A DNA stretch of 64,000 nt from Nyssa sinensis (Eukaryota; Streptophyta; Magnoliopsida; Cornales; Nyssaceae), in contig CM018035.1 in NCBI GenBank assembly GCA_008638375.1, forward strand, positions 24,416,807-24,480,806, given 5' to 3'. This document shows, in pieces, positions 1 to 10,589 of this stretch. The notes under the pieces are model-generated. The model was not told the origin of the DNA, did no database searches, and saw nothing but the letters and a program-made list of their open reading frames with translations. Every line of letters starts with the position of its first letter. Within the stretch, counting starts at the first letter, position 1. The position numbers and the translations under genes are program-made.

Positions 1-213
1 TTAAACTAGTTCAAGTGTTAATTGGGAGAGATGCTTGAGCAACATTAGGAGACCATTTTGGTTGGGTTAAATGTCAAGCCTTCATTTATAATTTTGGGAA
101 AACATGGGAGAATGAATGCATACTTAATTAAATTCACCTTGAATGACCTTTATTTTACTTTTCTTGTTTTATTTCACTCACTCCCTGGGTTTGTGAAAAT
201 TCGGGGCGTGATA
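1..213 (+). mobile_element. 3' end of a Del-like gypsy LTR (fragment)
   Basis: The sequence ends with the block 'cactcactccctgggtttgtgaaaattcggggcgtgata'-like terminus (positions 175-213) that closes the other long LTRs of the window at 26649, 34953 and 36902. The last bases are TGATA where the others have TGACA. It best matches the end of the fragment at 36700-36902. The LTR start lies outside the window, so a solo LTR and a complete element cannot be told apart. No primer-binding site follows; copia leader sequence begins at once, so this LTR probably inserted into that leader or is joined to it by a deletion. Confidence 0.75.
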
Positions 214-750
214 CCGCCTTTGTTGCCGTTGGAAACCAATCCACGTGCCGCCCACGCCTTGGTGAGTGAGATCCACTCGCAACCAAGATCTTCACGCGCC
301 CGCAAGCGCCAATCACGCACCGCACACCCCAACCACTCCACACTTGCCATGTCATCTACCACGCAGCCTCATCTACCACGTCATCCTGCCATGTCACCCT
401 ACCACGGCAGCACCACGTCACTTGCCACAGCAGCACTTGAGCTACGTCATCCTACCACGTTAGTGGCACGTCACCTACCACGTCAGCGCCACATCAACAC
501 TTAAGCCACGTCATTCTGCCACATCTTCTGACACGTTAGTGCCACGTCTCCTGACATGTTAGTGCCACGTCACCACACCTGGCCATGTCACTGCCACGTC
601 AGCCTAGTTTGTTGATTTTTCACATTTTATTCATATCTGGGCTATTTTTCAGCCAACAAGAGGCCATTCCTAGGTATTTTTGACCCTCTGACTTCATTTT
701 TGACCTTTTTTTTTGTCTAAATTCTCTCTGAGTGTGCAGTTATCGACATC
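214..750 (+). repeat. Copia untranslated leader with repeated ACGTCA motifs
   Basis: This C-rich stretch precedes the copia gag start at 751. From about 340 to 605 it is built from degenerate short units ending in CCACGTCA or TACGTCA, with eight ACGTCA copies and further near-copies. Open frames through it are low-complexity and not supported as genes. The ACGTCA core is the reverse complement of TGACGT, the core bound by plant bZIP factors of the TGA/as-1 type, but use as an enhancer is only an inference. Confidence 0.6.
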
Positions 751-1620
751 ATGAGTACCATAGAGTTGGCTATCAACGTTCCTCTGGTCCTAAATGGCCA
801 GAACTATGTCCTTTGAGCCCAGGCCATGTTTGGTTACCTTCAAGGCCACAAAATTTGGCGCATTGTTACTGGTGATATCATTGAACCAAAGAAAGCGCCG
901 AAAAAACTTGAGGCCAAATTTTCGGATCGTTTTGAAGAGTGGAACAGCAAGAATCAGAAAATCATCTCTACTTTTCGTAGTACCTCTATTCCATCCATTG
1001 GTATGCAATTTGGCCATTTCGAAACCGCTAAAGCCACTTAGGACTTTCTTGTTGATCGCTACACCACTACTCGTCTCTCTCATCAGTACCAACTCTTAGA
1101 TAACCTCTATCGTCTGTGTCAAAAACCTAGCGAACCAATCGACAAGTTTCACTCCCGAATGCAGGCTTTTGGGGATCAATTGACTGCTTCTGAACCCACT
1201 TGGAGCTGTTCTCAGGATGCAACAAAGTTTCTTAACTACCAAAATCAACAACGCCTGATCTAGTTTTTGATGGCCCTCGATGATGTCTTCAAGCCTACTC
1301 GTGCGATCTTACTTTATCGTACTCCACTATTGACCTTGGAAAGTGCTATTTCTGAACTAGTTTCCTATGAGACTCGACACTGCACTCGCCCTCCTGCACT
1401 TACTGAGTCTACTCTTGCCGCTCCCTCCTCAGCACGCCCTCAGCATATCACCACTGCCCTCACTGCTCATTTTTCTAGGCGTCCTTCTCAACTAGGTTGT
1501 AAGTTTTGTCATGCACCTGACCATACTCTATTTCATTGTCCTACTGGCGTCTGCAAGCACTGTCACAAGTGAGGACCAGGCCATTTCTTACATGATTGCC
1601 CCTGCAATCCAACACCACAA
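751..1620 (+). pseudogene. Copia gag (broken)
   Basis: The start at 751 opens with MSTIELAINVPLVLNGQNY, the usual N-terminal pattern of copia gag (a short head, then 'LNGxNYxxW'). The protein would package element RNA into virus-like particles. Near the C-terminus two CCHC-type knuckles are visible: CKFCHAPDHTLFHCP (from about 1498) and CKHCHKxGPGHFLHDC (from about 1552), the second with a stop inside. In-frame stops lie at 814 (TGA), 1039 (TAG), 1261 (TAG) and 1570-1574 (TGA); the first sits where relatives have the conserved Trp after QNYxL. The frame is the same as that of the downstream protease, integrase and RT, as expected for a single Gag-Pol ORF. Confidence 0.85.
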
Positions 1621-1799
1621 CCACGCACTGACCATTCCCAAAGCAGTTCATCCCGGTCCAACAGGTTCAAGTCTAGCCAACGGTCCACTGTTGCTGCTGC
1701 CACTAAGGATCCTTCTCGACCTACCTCTCCATCTTTTTCTCTCTCCAATGTCGACCTCACTACTCTCCTCAAACAGATCCTCTCAATTTCTGGTACTCC

Positions 1800-2125
1800 T
1801 CCTCCTATTACCCTATCCGTCACACCAGGTACTTCCTCTTGGTACTTTTATTTCGTTTGTAGTAATCATATGACATCTGATAACTCTCTTTTTACCACTA
1901 AAGTTCTCACCTCACATCTTCCTGCTATTCACACTACTGATGGTTCCCACATGCCTGTTACTCACATCGGACACATCTTTCACTCCAAAGTATCTCTTCT
2001 CGATACTTATTTTATTCCTTAACTTACTTTGAATCTCATTTCTATGGGTTGGCTTTATGACCTTGGTCTTATTGTTATTTTTTCTTCCACTGGTTGTTTT
2101 GTGCAAGATCCAAAGATGGGACATA
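1800..2125 (+). pseudogene. Copia protease (active site lost)
   Basis: An aspartic protease region in the same frame as gag. The flanking signature 'SSWYF...SNHMT' is present at about 1834-1878, but the catalytic DSGA expected between WYF and SNHMT is replaced by YFVC, so the enzyme cannot cut. Downstream the usual 'LLDTYFIP' and 'LISMGWLYDLG' blocks are recognisable, with a stop at about 2020. The protease normally releases Gag, integrase and RT from the polyprotein. Confidence 0.75.
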
Positions 2126-2208
2126 TACTTGGGACCAGCCGTAAAGTTAGACGCTTATTTGAACTAGTCCACCTCCACAATCTCTCTCGTATTAACCCGC
2201 TTGCTCGT

Positions 2209-3140
2209 TCTGCTGCTGCTGCTGTCTCCACTCCTCCATTTTTAAGTCTTTGGCATGCTCGCTTAGGTCATGTTTCTTTTGGTCATTTACAAAAACTAGT
2301 TTCTACTGGTATTTTGGGTCCTGTAATCAATAAACATGATGATTGCTTATCTTGTAAACTTGGTAAACAATCTGCTTTACCTTTTTCTAATAGTGATTCT
2401 ATTTTTGATGCCTCGTTTGATTTAGTTCATTCTAAAATTTGGGGTCCTTCTTCTACCTCCACCATCAGTAGATCCAAGTATTTTGTTATCTTTATTGATG
2501 ATTATTCCCGTTTCACTTGGCTTTACCTTATGCAGCATCGTTCTGAACTAAAACAGCTTTACTATAACTTTGCCCGCATGATTACCACTCAGTTTTCACG
2601 TCCTATCAAAATCTTTTGTGCAGACAATGCTATGAAGTATCGCGACACTGACTTTCTGTAATTTCTTCAACAACAGGGCACCCTTTCCCATCATTCTTGC
2701 CCAGGCACATCTGAGCAGAATAGTCGTGCTGAACGCAAACATCGTCACATTCTTGACATTGTTCGCTCTTTTCCTCTTTCTTTCTCCTGTCCTGAGCGAT
2801 TCTGGGGAGAAGCTACCCTCACAACCATTGACACTATCAATCGCATTCCTTCTCCAATCATTTCCCATCAATCTCCCTATGAACGGCTTTATGGTACACC
2901 CCATACCTACAGTCTTCTCCGTGTTTTTAGTTGTGCTTGTTTTGTGTTACTTCAGCCTCATGAGCATACCAAACTAGAACCTCGTGCTCGTCTTTACTAC
3001 TTTTTAGGATATGGGATAGAACACAAAGGCTATCAATGTTAGGATCCTATCTGCAAACGCCTCCGTGTTTCTCGACATGTGTTCTTTTGGGAACACAAGA
3101 TGTTCTCCTCCTTATCCCCATTTCATCTCATCCCTTCCTC
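2209..3140 (+). pseudogene. Copia integrase (broken)
   Basis: The zinc-binding HHCC module is seen as LWHARLGHVSF followed by CLSCKLGK (2250-2360). The catalytic core follows: 'FVIFIDDYSRFTWLY' holds the first Asp, 'IKIFCADNAMKY' the second, and 'NSRAERKHRHILDIVRS' covers the region of the conserved Glu. The C-terminal part contains 'SPYERLYG' and 'GYQC...CKRLRVSRHVFFWE', typical of copia integrase. Stops are at 2659 (TAA) and about 3041 (TAG). The frame is unchanged from gag. Integrase would insert the cDNA into the chromosome; here it is non-functional. Confidence 0.85.
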
Positions 3141-3390
3141 ATCCCTTTCTTTATTCACTAACCCTTCTATTTCCTTATTTTTTGATGATAATGCCACAGG
3201 TCCATACTCACCAACTACGGCTCCTCCTACTGTGACTGTTTCGCCTGCCAATCCTGCTCCAGATCCTACTCTTATTCCTCATCATGCTCCATCTTTTTGT
3301 CGTTCTACTCGAGTAAGAAAATTGCCAATCCATATTCATGACTTTCATTGCTTTTCCACTATTCTCTCTTACCATGAGCCTCAATCTTAT

Positions 3391-4440
3391 CGCGAGGCTC
3401 GTACTAACCCTCTTTGGCAAAAAGCTATGGATGATGAATTATAAACTTTACACCACACTCGTACTTGGGACTTGGTTGATCTTCCTTTTGATAAAACTGC
3501 TATCGGTTGCAAATGGGTTTACAAAATCAAGACCCTTTCTGATGGTTCCATTGAGCGCTATAAGGCTTGCCTCGTTGCCAAGGGCTTCAATTAGGAGTAT
3601 GGAATTAACTATGAAGAGACCTTTGCTCCTGTCGCCCGTCTTACCTTTATCCGGAATCTGTTGGCTGTTGCTGCTGTTCGCACATGGGGGTTATTTCAGA
3701 TGGATGTTAAGAATGCTTTTCTTAATGGTGACCTTAGTGAAGAAGTCTATATGCAACCACCTCTAGGGTACGATCATCCCCCTCACAAAGACTGTAAGTT
3801 CCATTGCGCCTTGTATGGTCTCAAGCAAGCTCCTCGCGCCTGGTTTGCCAAATTCAGTTATGTTATTGGACACTTCGGTTTTACCTTTAGTCCATATGAC
3901 TCCACCCTCTTTGTTCATAAGACTGACCATGGGACCACCCTTCTTCTCTTCTATGTTAATGACATGATTATCACTGGTGATGACTCCGCTAGAATTTCTG
4001 CTCTCAAACAGTTTCTCAGCCAGCACTTCGAGATGAAGGATCTTGGTTCCCTTAACTACTTCTTGGGTTTTGAGATTTCTTTTGATTCTCATAGCTACTA
4101 TCTCTCTCAGGCCAAGTATGCGTTCGATCTCCTCACCTATGCTGGTCTTACTGATAGCAAGACTGCTTCTACCCTTCTCGAGCCCAATGTTCGTCTCACT
4201 CCTCTTGATGGTACACCTCTCCGTGATCCTACCTTGTACCGACAGTTAGTTGGCAGTCTTGTCTATCTCATAGTTACTCGGCCTGATCTTGCCTATGCCG
4301 TGCATATTGTTAGTCAGTTTATGTCTACCCCTCAATCCTCTCATTATGCTGTTGTTCTCCGGATCCTTTGGTATCTTAAAGGTACCCTATTTCATGGTCT
4401 TCATTTCTTCATCGACTCACCTCTTGAGTTTGCATGCCTA
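3391..4440 (+). pseudogene. Copia reverse transcriptase (broken, catalytic Asp altered)
   Basis: The RVT_2-type domain starts with 'YREARTNPLWQKAMDDEL' and continues through 'CKWVYKIKTLSDGSIERYK', 'FAPVARLTFIR', 'QMDVKNAFLNGDLSEEVYM' and 'GLKQAPRAWF'. The catalytic YVDDM box reads YVNDM at about 3952-3966, so one of the two metal-binding Asp residues is Asn. Stops occur at 3442 (TAA) and 3592 (TAG). The frame is the gag frame until a frameshift near 4440 at the RT/RNase H boundary. The domain would copy element RNA into DNA. Confidence 0.9.
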
Positions 4441-4441
4441 A

Positions 4442-4867
4442 TCCGATGCTGATTGGGTAGGTGACCCGACTGACCGTCGTTCTACCACTGGCTACTGTTT
4501 CTTTCTTGGCACCTCTCTTATTTCCTGGTGTAGAAAGAAACAAACTGTCACAGCTCGCTCTAGTACTGACGGTGAATATCGTGCTCTCGCCGATACTACC
4601 CAAGAGCTTCTTTGGGCCCGATGGCTTCTTGCTACCATGGGAGTCCCCCTTCCTCCTACTACTGTTCTCTACTGTGATAATCGTAGTGCTATTCAGATTG
4701 TCCACAATGATGTTTTTATGAATGTACCAAACATATCAAAATTGATTGTCACTTTGTGCGTCAACATATTACCAGTGGTATTGTTTGACTCCTCTCTGCC
4801 TCCTTTACCGATCAACCGGCCGACCTCTTTCACCAAAGCACATCCCCAAGACACCATTATGATTTAA
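4442..4867 (+). pseudogene. Copia RNase H
   Basis: After a frameshift the RNase H domain continues in another frame: 'SDADWVGDPTDRRSTTGYC' holds the first catalytic Asp, followed by 'KKQTVTARSSTDGEYRAL' with Ser and Glu, and 'LYCDNRSAIQIVHN' with the next Asp. The C-terminal 'KHxxIDxHFVR' block is damaged (NISKLIVTLCVNIL) but 'FTKAHP' is kept before the TAA stop. RNase H removes the RNA strand during cDNA synthesis. The stretch is open apart from the upstream frameshift. Confidence 0.85.
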
Positions 4868-4903
4868 TGGCCAAACTCTAGTTGGTCTCTACTACCCCTA
4901 CTT

Positions 4904-4918
4904 GAGTTTGAGGGGGGG
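4904..4918 (+). other. Polypurine tract of the copia element
   Basis: A purine-rich run (gagtttgaggggggg) directly precedes the TG of the 3' LTR, the expected primer for plus-strand synthesis. Confidence 0.8.
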
Positions 4919-5110
4919 TGTTACCGTGTACTGTCACACTTAGTATTTATACCCATACTGTATAGCTATACCCTGGTATATCCTTGGAATATGCTAGTAT
5001 CATTATTGGAATATGTCAGTATTATTCCCTCTTGTATACCTATATATAGGCCCTCTTATACATGTAATATGCACAGTGAATACACAGGTTTTTTAACCTA
5101 TTCTCTCCCT

Positions 5111-5147
<37 letters not shown>

Positions 5148-5190
5148 CTGTCTTTACTATTCTAATACTCCATATGAAAAAATTTCAACA
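4919..5190 (+). mobile_element. Copia 3' LTR, about 272 bp
   Basis: The LTR begins TGTTACCGTG right after the polypurine tract. A TATA-like 'cctatatatagg' (about 5037-5049) and a CT microsatellite (5117-5143) lie inside. The likely end is ...TTTCAACA at 5190, giving matching TGTT/AACA ends. The 5' LTR is absent from the window, so the right boundary cannot be confirmed by comparison. Confidence 0.6.
5117..5143. repeat. (CT)n microsatellite in the copia LTR
   Basis: An uninterrupted CT run of about 27 bases following a CCCT-rich lead-in. Confidence 0.9.
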
Positions 5191-6631
5191 GCGACTCATC
5201 CAACCCGACTGTGGTTCTCACCCAAATAAGATTGTATTTTGATATACTATCTGCTTATGCTGTAAATTCTTAAAGACATTTAGAGGAAGAATAATGCTTA
5301 GCTTTGAGCTACATAAGAGTAACTTCCTTTATTTCTGATTTGTGTTTTCATTATGTTTTAATTATAATATGTTACGTATGTAATATACATGTCTTTTTAA
5401 TTTTTTAATTAAAATTAAATAGTCACATAATATTCATGTAATTATATACGTGACAACTTAAGATTGTGACATGTATCTTGATAGAACGAGATTCTTTTTA
5501 CCTGATTTAGGAGCCAAATAGTGTCTTAAAGGAATTTAATCTATCTTGGTTGCTAACACACTTGAAACAACAATTTTTTTTTCCAATGTTAACTAAGTAT
5601 TATAAGTACTATTTACAAAAAAAAAAAAATATTCACAAGAGTTTTGTAAATATGAGCTCTGGGAGGAATAAGTTCAGTCCTTATTTGTCAATTAATAAAC
5701 TATCACATGCTTTATTTAAGGAAACTTAAAACCATGACAACTCCCATCAAGGATGGAATTAGGAAAAAAAAATGGGAGATAAAGCGGGTTAGATATTTTT
5801 TATAAAAAAAAATTTAGGAAGGAATTTTTTTTGCCAAGTTGGAGCGAAGGATCTTAAGGGAAAAAAATTAGTTTAAAAAATTAATGAAAATTTACATGTA
5901 AATTTCCTATTTTTGTACATTTTGGAAGGAAAATTTTTATTTTCAAAGTTTAGAGAAAAAATCTAAATGTTAAGAAAAATTGAAAAATTTGGGGCGGTGA
6001 GATCCAAGTTAAAAGGTAGATTCATACTGTCTTTCATAAGAAGAGGTACGAGATATCAGTCGGTTACTAAAGACTTTAACATGTGTTCACAGAATCTAAA
6101 TATGCAGTCTTGAGTTTGAATTCCTTCTGTGCTGATCATTGGAGTTAGAATTTAAAAGGTCAGCCTAACAATCAAGAAAAAAAGACTTAGTCTGATACGT
6201 GTAAGTTGACCCGGAGTATCCCATACCAATCCATAAAAAAAGAATCTAAATATGATAAATTGTATTTTTGAGACCAGTTGACTTTGTCTTCTTTATCTCA
6301 TGTAATATGAGGGCATCTCATTTCTGTTGCAAGTATGTTTTAGTGTTTACATTAACAGACTAATGCTAATGTCCACATTTTCAATTCAAGAAACATGTAA
6401 GATGATCAAAAGATATTCATAAATTGCAGCATACAACAAAGGAAATAAGTTTTGCTGCCCTACTAAAATTTATTGACTTAAGAAATTAATTAAACTCATT
6501 CACAGATTAAGATTGTTCAATGAATGATCTCAGTAGTGTGGTTGCATAGCTAGGATTGTCAATATAATATTATCATTAACCTATAGAATTTCCATGCTTT
6601 GATAGACTTGAGAATCATACAATATATTATT
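5191..6631. other. AT-rich spacer, no gene recognised
   Basis: Strongly AT-rich sequence with poly-A/T runs and no ORF of note or recognisable protein motif. Together with 20187-21339 it is the DNA into which the Tat element inserted. Confidence 0.7.
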
Positions 6632-6636
6632 GAAAT

Positions 6637-7221
6637 TGATGCTGCACTTTCTGATCAGTGGGGCTCCACTCTTCGTTGCCTGTCGAACACTCAAAAAGAA
6701 GATCAGAGGGCCACTAGGTTGGCTCCGGTGGTAGTCACTCCGATGATAAAGTCCATAAAAACTGTAATAAAAGACTGTAATTGAAAGTAATTGAATGACT
6801 GTAAACGTAAAGCGTACCTTAGGGTTCAATTTATAGGCTGTGGATTCTCTTAAGTTGATTAGGATTCGACCTCGTAAAAGTAGGGATTTGATGGCCATCA
6901 GAGAATGACAGTTACCATGTTGAACACTGCGCTTCATAAGAATAGGAAGGTAAAGATATCCAGGAATGACAGTTTCCTTGTTGCGCACTGTTTCCTTATC
7001 TTTAGCTCAGTAGGGTACCTGAGGCAACAATCAGTTCGGGATCCTCTTGTGCATGAGCACAGAGCCTTCTAAGCTGAAGATGTGACCGGAGGTTACGCGG
7101 GGTTCCAAGCTAAGAAGCTCTGGAGTTCATATGTATAAGCCTGCTCTGGATGGATGAGCTTTGGCTATTCTGTGTGTACACGTGTCATGTGGAGACTGGT
7201 CTATCACTTTATGGGGTATCA
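6637..7221 (-). mobile_element. 3' LTR of the Tat element
   Basis: It starts TGATGCTGCACTTTCTGATCAG and ends ...GGGGTATCA, and matches 19603-20181. On the minus strand a TATA-like box (tataaatt, 6829-6836) lies mid-LTR. The flanking bases GAAAT form the left half of the target-site duplication. Confidence 0.9.
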
Positions 7222-7239
7222 GCTACTCCCCCCGAGCCT
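7222..7239 (-). other. Polypurine tract of the Tat element
   Basis: On the minus strand it reads aggctcggggggagtagc, abutting the 3' LTR. Confidence 0.8.
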
Positions 7240-7424
7240 TAGTTTAGTACACCGTGTAACTAAGGCTGTGGGTTTCTGAAAAGTCACGCGTCTTGTCACT
7301 CTATCTTCCCAAACGACCATTGATATGGCATTTATTGGGCATCCGCCGTTTGGGATTTCGAGGCCATTGTTTCCCTCAACCGTCGTGACAGTTCAGCTTG
7401 ATGGGCCCCCTTTTTCTGCAAACC

Positions 7425-7432
7425 TATATAAA
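7425..7432 (+). promoter_or_regulatory. TATA box upstream of the antisense ORF
   Basis: A canonical TATATAAA is followed by purine-rich then pyrimidine-rich leader sequence and, about 210 bp on, the ATG at 7644. It faces opposite to the Tat LTR promoter and would drive the antisense ORF independently. Confidence 0.55.
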
Positions 7433-7643
7433 GAGGGAAGGGGGTATGCATACGCCCTTCCTTTCATCATTTTCCTTGCTTCAAAGATACCTCACCGTCA
7501 AGTCAAAGTGATCAGAGAGTTTAAAGAGATCTCTATTGTTTGAAGCTCCCTTCTCTGGTCATACCTTAGGTTTGGTTTGGTTCGTTCATTTTTTTTTTAT
7601 CTTCCATTTTTCTTCTTCTCCTCTGTTCTTTTTCCCTTTTGCC

Positions 7644-9587
7644 ATGTCTGCCCCAGACGCTATGTCGGGCATCGGTTATAGCACAGAAAGCTCTTCGGAG
7701 ACGACTGTGCCATCTTAAATCCACATAATAGGCATGAGTCCTTCCGGTGACGCCAAAAATAGGGTAGCAAAATCTCCTTCCAGTCCTAAACTTAGGATTG
7801 TAGATGCTTTCATCGAAACCTACGAACAGAATGGGGGAGGCCTCAGGTAGGCCTTCCCAAAAAGAGGAAGGAGAAATCACCATTACTCAAGGCATGCCAG
7901 ATGACCTGAGGGCTGCTTTCGAATTTTCTCAGAACATATCCTGTAGAGCTCCTAGCTCTTTGGATCGTCCTTCCGACGTCAGTCCAGGCGAGATTTGTGT
8001 CTATCTCGAGTGGTTCGAGATGGGGCTTAGGCTTCCCCTTCCTCTTTTAGTTAGGCAGTTCTTCAAGTGATTCAACATTTGTCCTGCCAACCTCAATCTC
8101 AATAGTTGGAGACATCTATTAGGGTTCATAGTGTTAGGACATTTGAACGGCGTCGAGGTAGACCTTGACCTGATCTATAGCAATATGGATTTGAAGTATA
8201 TGAGGTCAAATGGCCTATTTTACATGTCCTTCAATAAGGGGTTCAGACCCCTCTCCTTAGTACCCACTTCCAATAAGACCTAGAAGAAGTGGTACTTCTT
8301 TGTTGGAGGAGGATGGGAGCTAGAGGACTTCCAGAATCAGACCTCGACATTTCTCTAGAGTACCGGGTTTAAGGGTGAGACCCCTCTCTTCAATATAACT
8401 CTGCTTTTGTTTTTCACATAAATACTAGTTTGTCTAACCTCTGTATTTATGGCTTTTGTGCAGATAAAAGTGCTTAGAAGAGGTCAATCTTCACCGTTGA
8501 CCTTCAAGACAGATATTGCCGGCTCTTTCAGACCAGTAATCGAGCTCACACTGCCGTGCTTACACTTGAAAATCTGATTGAGGCTCGCTTGACGACCAGC
8601 CGGGCTGGCAACCTAAAGAAGTCCCTGATGTCTAACTGGGCTCCAGGGCAAAAGAAGAAGACAGTGGGGGAGACTTCCTCTCCTGCCAACCCACCTCTTC
8701 AAGTAAAGAGGAGGGGGCTCCTCTCCAACTCTCTAGATTGTACTCCGGTCGAGGATGAGAGGGAGCCCTCTGCTCCAGCGCCAGCACTTCTCCTCACCCT
8801 TGAGGTCCCGACCAAGCGAAGGGGGAAGGGGAAGGCTGCTATTGCTACTGTCGAGGTGCCTAATGACTCCGGCTACTTAGCCGCGAAGAAGGCCTTTGAT
8901 GAGTTCTAGGCTTCTGGCTTAAAGAAATACAAAGGGCAGAATGCGGAGAAGATTGCTATAGATCTTCTGTCCCTCAAACTGAAGGTAACTTCCAAACTAT
9001 CTTTCTTCTTTTTTGCGTTTTGAAATTTTACTTATTCTAACTTGTCTGTCTTTTGTTTTCCAAACTATGCATGGCCTTGCTGCCATTGTGGAATCTTCTG
9101 CGGACCTAGAGATGATTGACAATCTTCAGTCTGAGCTGGATGAGGCCAGGTTGTAGCTGGGGACAGCCCAGTCCATAGCCATTACTACCGAGGAGAAGCT
9201 GAAAGAGGCGGTGAATTCCTTGTCCATCATGGAATTTGAACAGGATTCCCTTGCTCGAAAGTTAGAAGACCTTCAGAAGAGGTTTGATAACTTCCAAGCT
9301 ACCTTCATCCAGAATACCAAAGACGCAGTCGAATTTGCCAAGGCCCAGACCGAAGCAGAGATGAAGGCCGAAGTTGAGGAGATGGGTAGAGAGCTGATCA
9401 AGCATGGGTATAATACCTTCAGAGCCAAGCTTCTCATGAAGTATCCCGACCTTGATCTGACTGGGATTGACAACATTGAAGTCCCTCCTAGTGAGGCCGA
9501 GGTTCGGGACGATGGTGATAAGGTAGCCTATCCCGATCTTCCCCTAGTAGAAGCACCTGCTCAAGTTGGTATGGATGTAGTGTGCTA
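7644..9587 (+). pseudogene. Antisense additional ORF of the Tat element (gypsy-type 'transposase'-like), broken
   Basis: Opposite in sense to gag-pol and placed between INT and the 3' LTR. The first segment starts at 7644 (MSAPDAMSGIGYST). The segment from 7804 carries 'ISCRAPSSLDRPSDVSPGEI', 'MGLRLPLPLLVRQFF' and 'NSWRHLLGFIVLGHL', a pattern known from plant ORFs labelled putative gypsy-type transposase (PF04195-like); no transposase activity is established for that family. A likely intron ends at the 'tttgtgcag' acceptor at 8462. The 3' part (9070-9587) is Glu/Lys-rich and heptad-like (LARKLEDLQKRFDNF), suggesting a coiled coil. Stops at 7716, 8068 and 8281 plus frame changes make it non-functional. 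The TATA box at 7425 suggests its own transcription. The role in retrotransposition is unknown. Confidence 0.75.
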
Positions 9588-10311
9588 AATTTGAGGAGAA
9601 CGAAGAAAGAGAGTGATGACGACATGGTGCAGAATGACCTCTTCCTCGTTCGGACCAGCAGTAGTTTACGATTTTTTTATTTGTACTTTGCTTCTTTGTA
9701 AACTTCTAGAACTGATGTACTTCTTTGCCAATTATCAATGAAATTGACTTTTTCCAGAACTTGTGTACTTTGTCATTTATTTACTAATCAAATCTCCAGA
9801 GCAATAATACTTGTAAGGTGTTGTGGATGTCAATGTGTTGACTATTTTGATATACCAAGTTTATAAATTTGTCATAGACTTCAGTATTACTTCAAACCAG
9901 CGTTGCTCTGCAACTAAACCTTAGATTCCCTATCTTTAAAAACTTGTAATTAAACCAAGTAAGAATGTTCAGGAATTAGATCAGCTTGCAGACTTCAGAT
10001 TTCCCCTTAACTTGCACTTAAATCTAGCACGGACTGATGACTGACTTCCGAGCATAGAGACTTGAAATCAAATAGGCACAACAATTAATCTAACTTCTTG
10101 TAACAAGAACTGGTATCATCTTTAATAATTGAATTCATACTCTGTAAGCAATGCTTCTGGTAATTTGATAATCTTTCTTGAAAGACGAACCAAGCATTCA
10201 TTGCTTGCATTGAATATGAAGCCCTTTTTCAGATATCACTGATCACTATCCAGACTTACAATTCTTGTAATGGTTATGGAGCGTTGTAGAGGTCCGTTCA
10301 TTAAGTTGGTC
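9588..10311. other. Non-coding interval between the antisense ORF and the tandem repeats
   Basis: AT-rich sequence with no recognisable domain. It includes 'caatgaaa'/'aataa'-type AT-rich sites just after the antisense ORF (9700-9760) that could serve as its polyadenylation region. Confidence 0.5.
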
Positions 10312-10551
10312 CAGACCTGTAACTCTTGCATTGACTGCAAGGTTTTTAGGGGTTTGTACATTGAGATGGATCAAACTTGTAACTCTTGCATGGACTGTAA
10401 GATTTTTAGGGGTCTGTACATTGAGATGGACCAGATCTATAACTCTTTTATGGGCTGCAAGGTTTTTAGGGGTCTGTACATTGAGATGGACCAGACCTGT
10501 AACTCTTGCATGGGCTGCAAGGTTTTTAGGGATCTGTATATTGAGATGGAG
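10312..10551. repeat. 60-bp minisatellite, four tandem copies
   Basis: Four consecutive units of exactly 60 bp, each with 'tgtaactcttgca', 'ggtttttaggg' and 'tgtacattgagatgga', and a few substitutions per unit. Because 60 is a multiple of three, the array keeps a plus-strand frame open (20-residue repeat with TCNSCMDCK), but it lies in the Tat 3' non-coding region and looks like the tandem arrays known there, not a gene. Confidence 0.9.
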
Positions 10552-10589
10552 ACACTTTTTGGGAAGTGGAAAAAGAAAATCTTTATTGA

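Larger units (their letters stand above)
214..5190 (+). mobile_element. Decayed Ty1/copia retrotransposon lacking a visible 5' LTR
   Basis: Leader, gag, protease, integrase, reverse transcriptase and RNase H occur in the copia order (INT before RT), followed by a polypurine tract and a short 3' LTR. Nearly the whole polyprotein lies in one frame from 751 to 4440 but is broken by at least nine stop codons and one frameshift near 4440. No 5' LTR or primer-binding site is seen upstream of 214; that end abuts a gypsy LTR terminus. The element is dead and old. Confidence 0.9.

Noticed and set aside
58..504. A 148-codon plus-strand frame at the window start
   Set aside because: It runs from the end of a gypsy LTR into the repetitive copia leader and has no domain.
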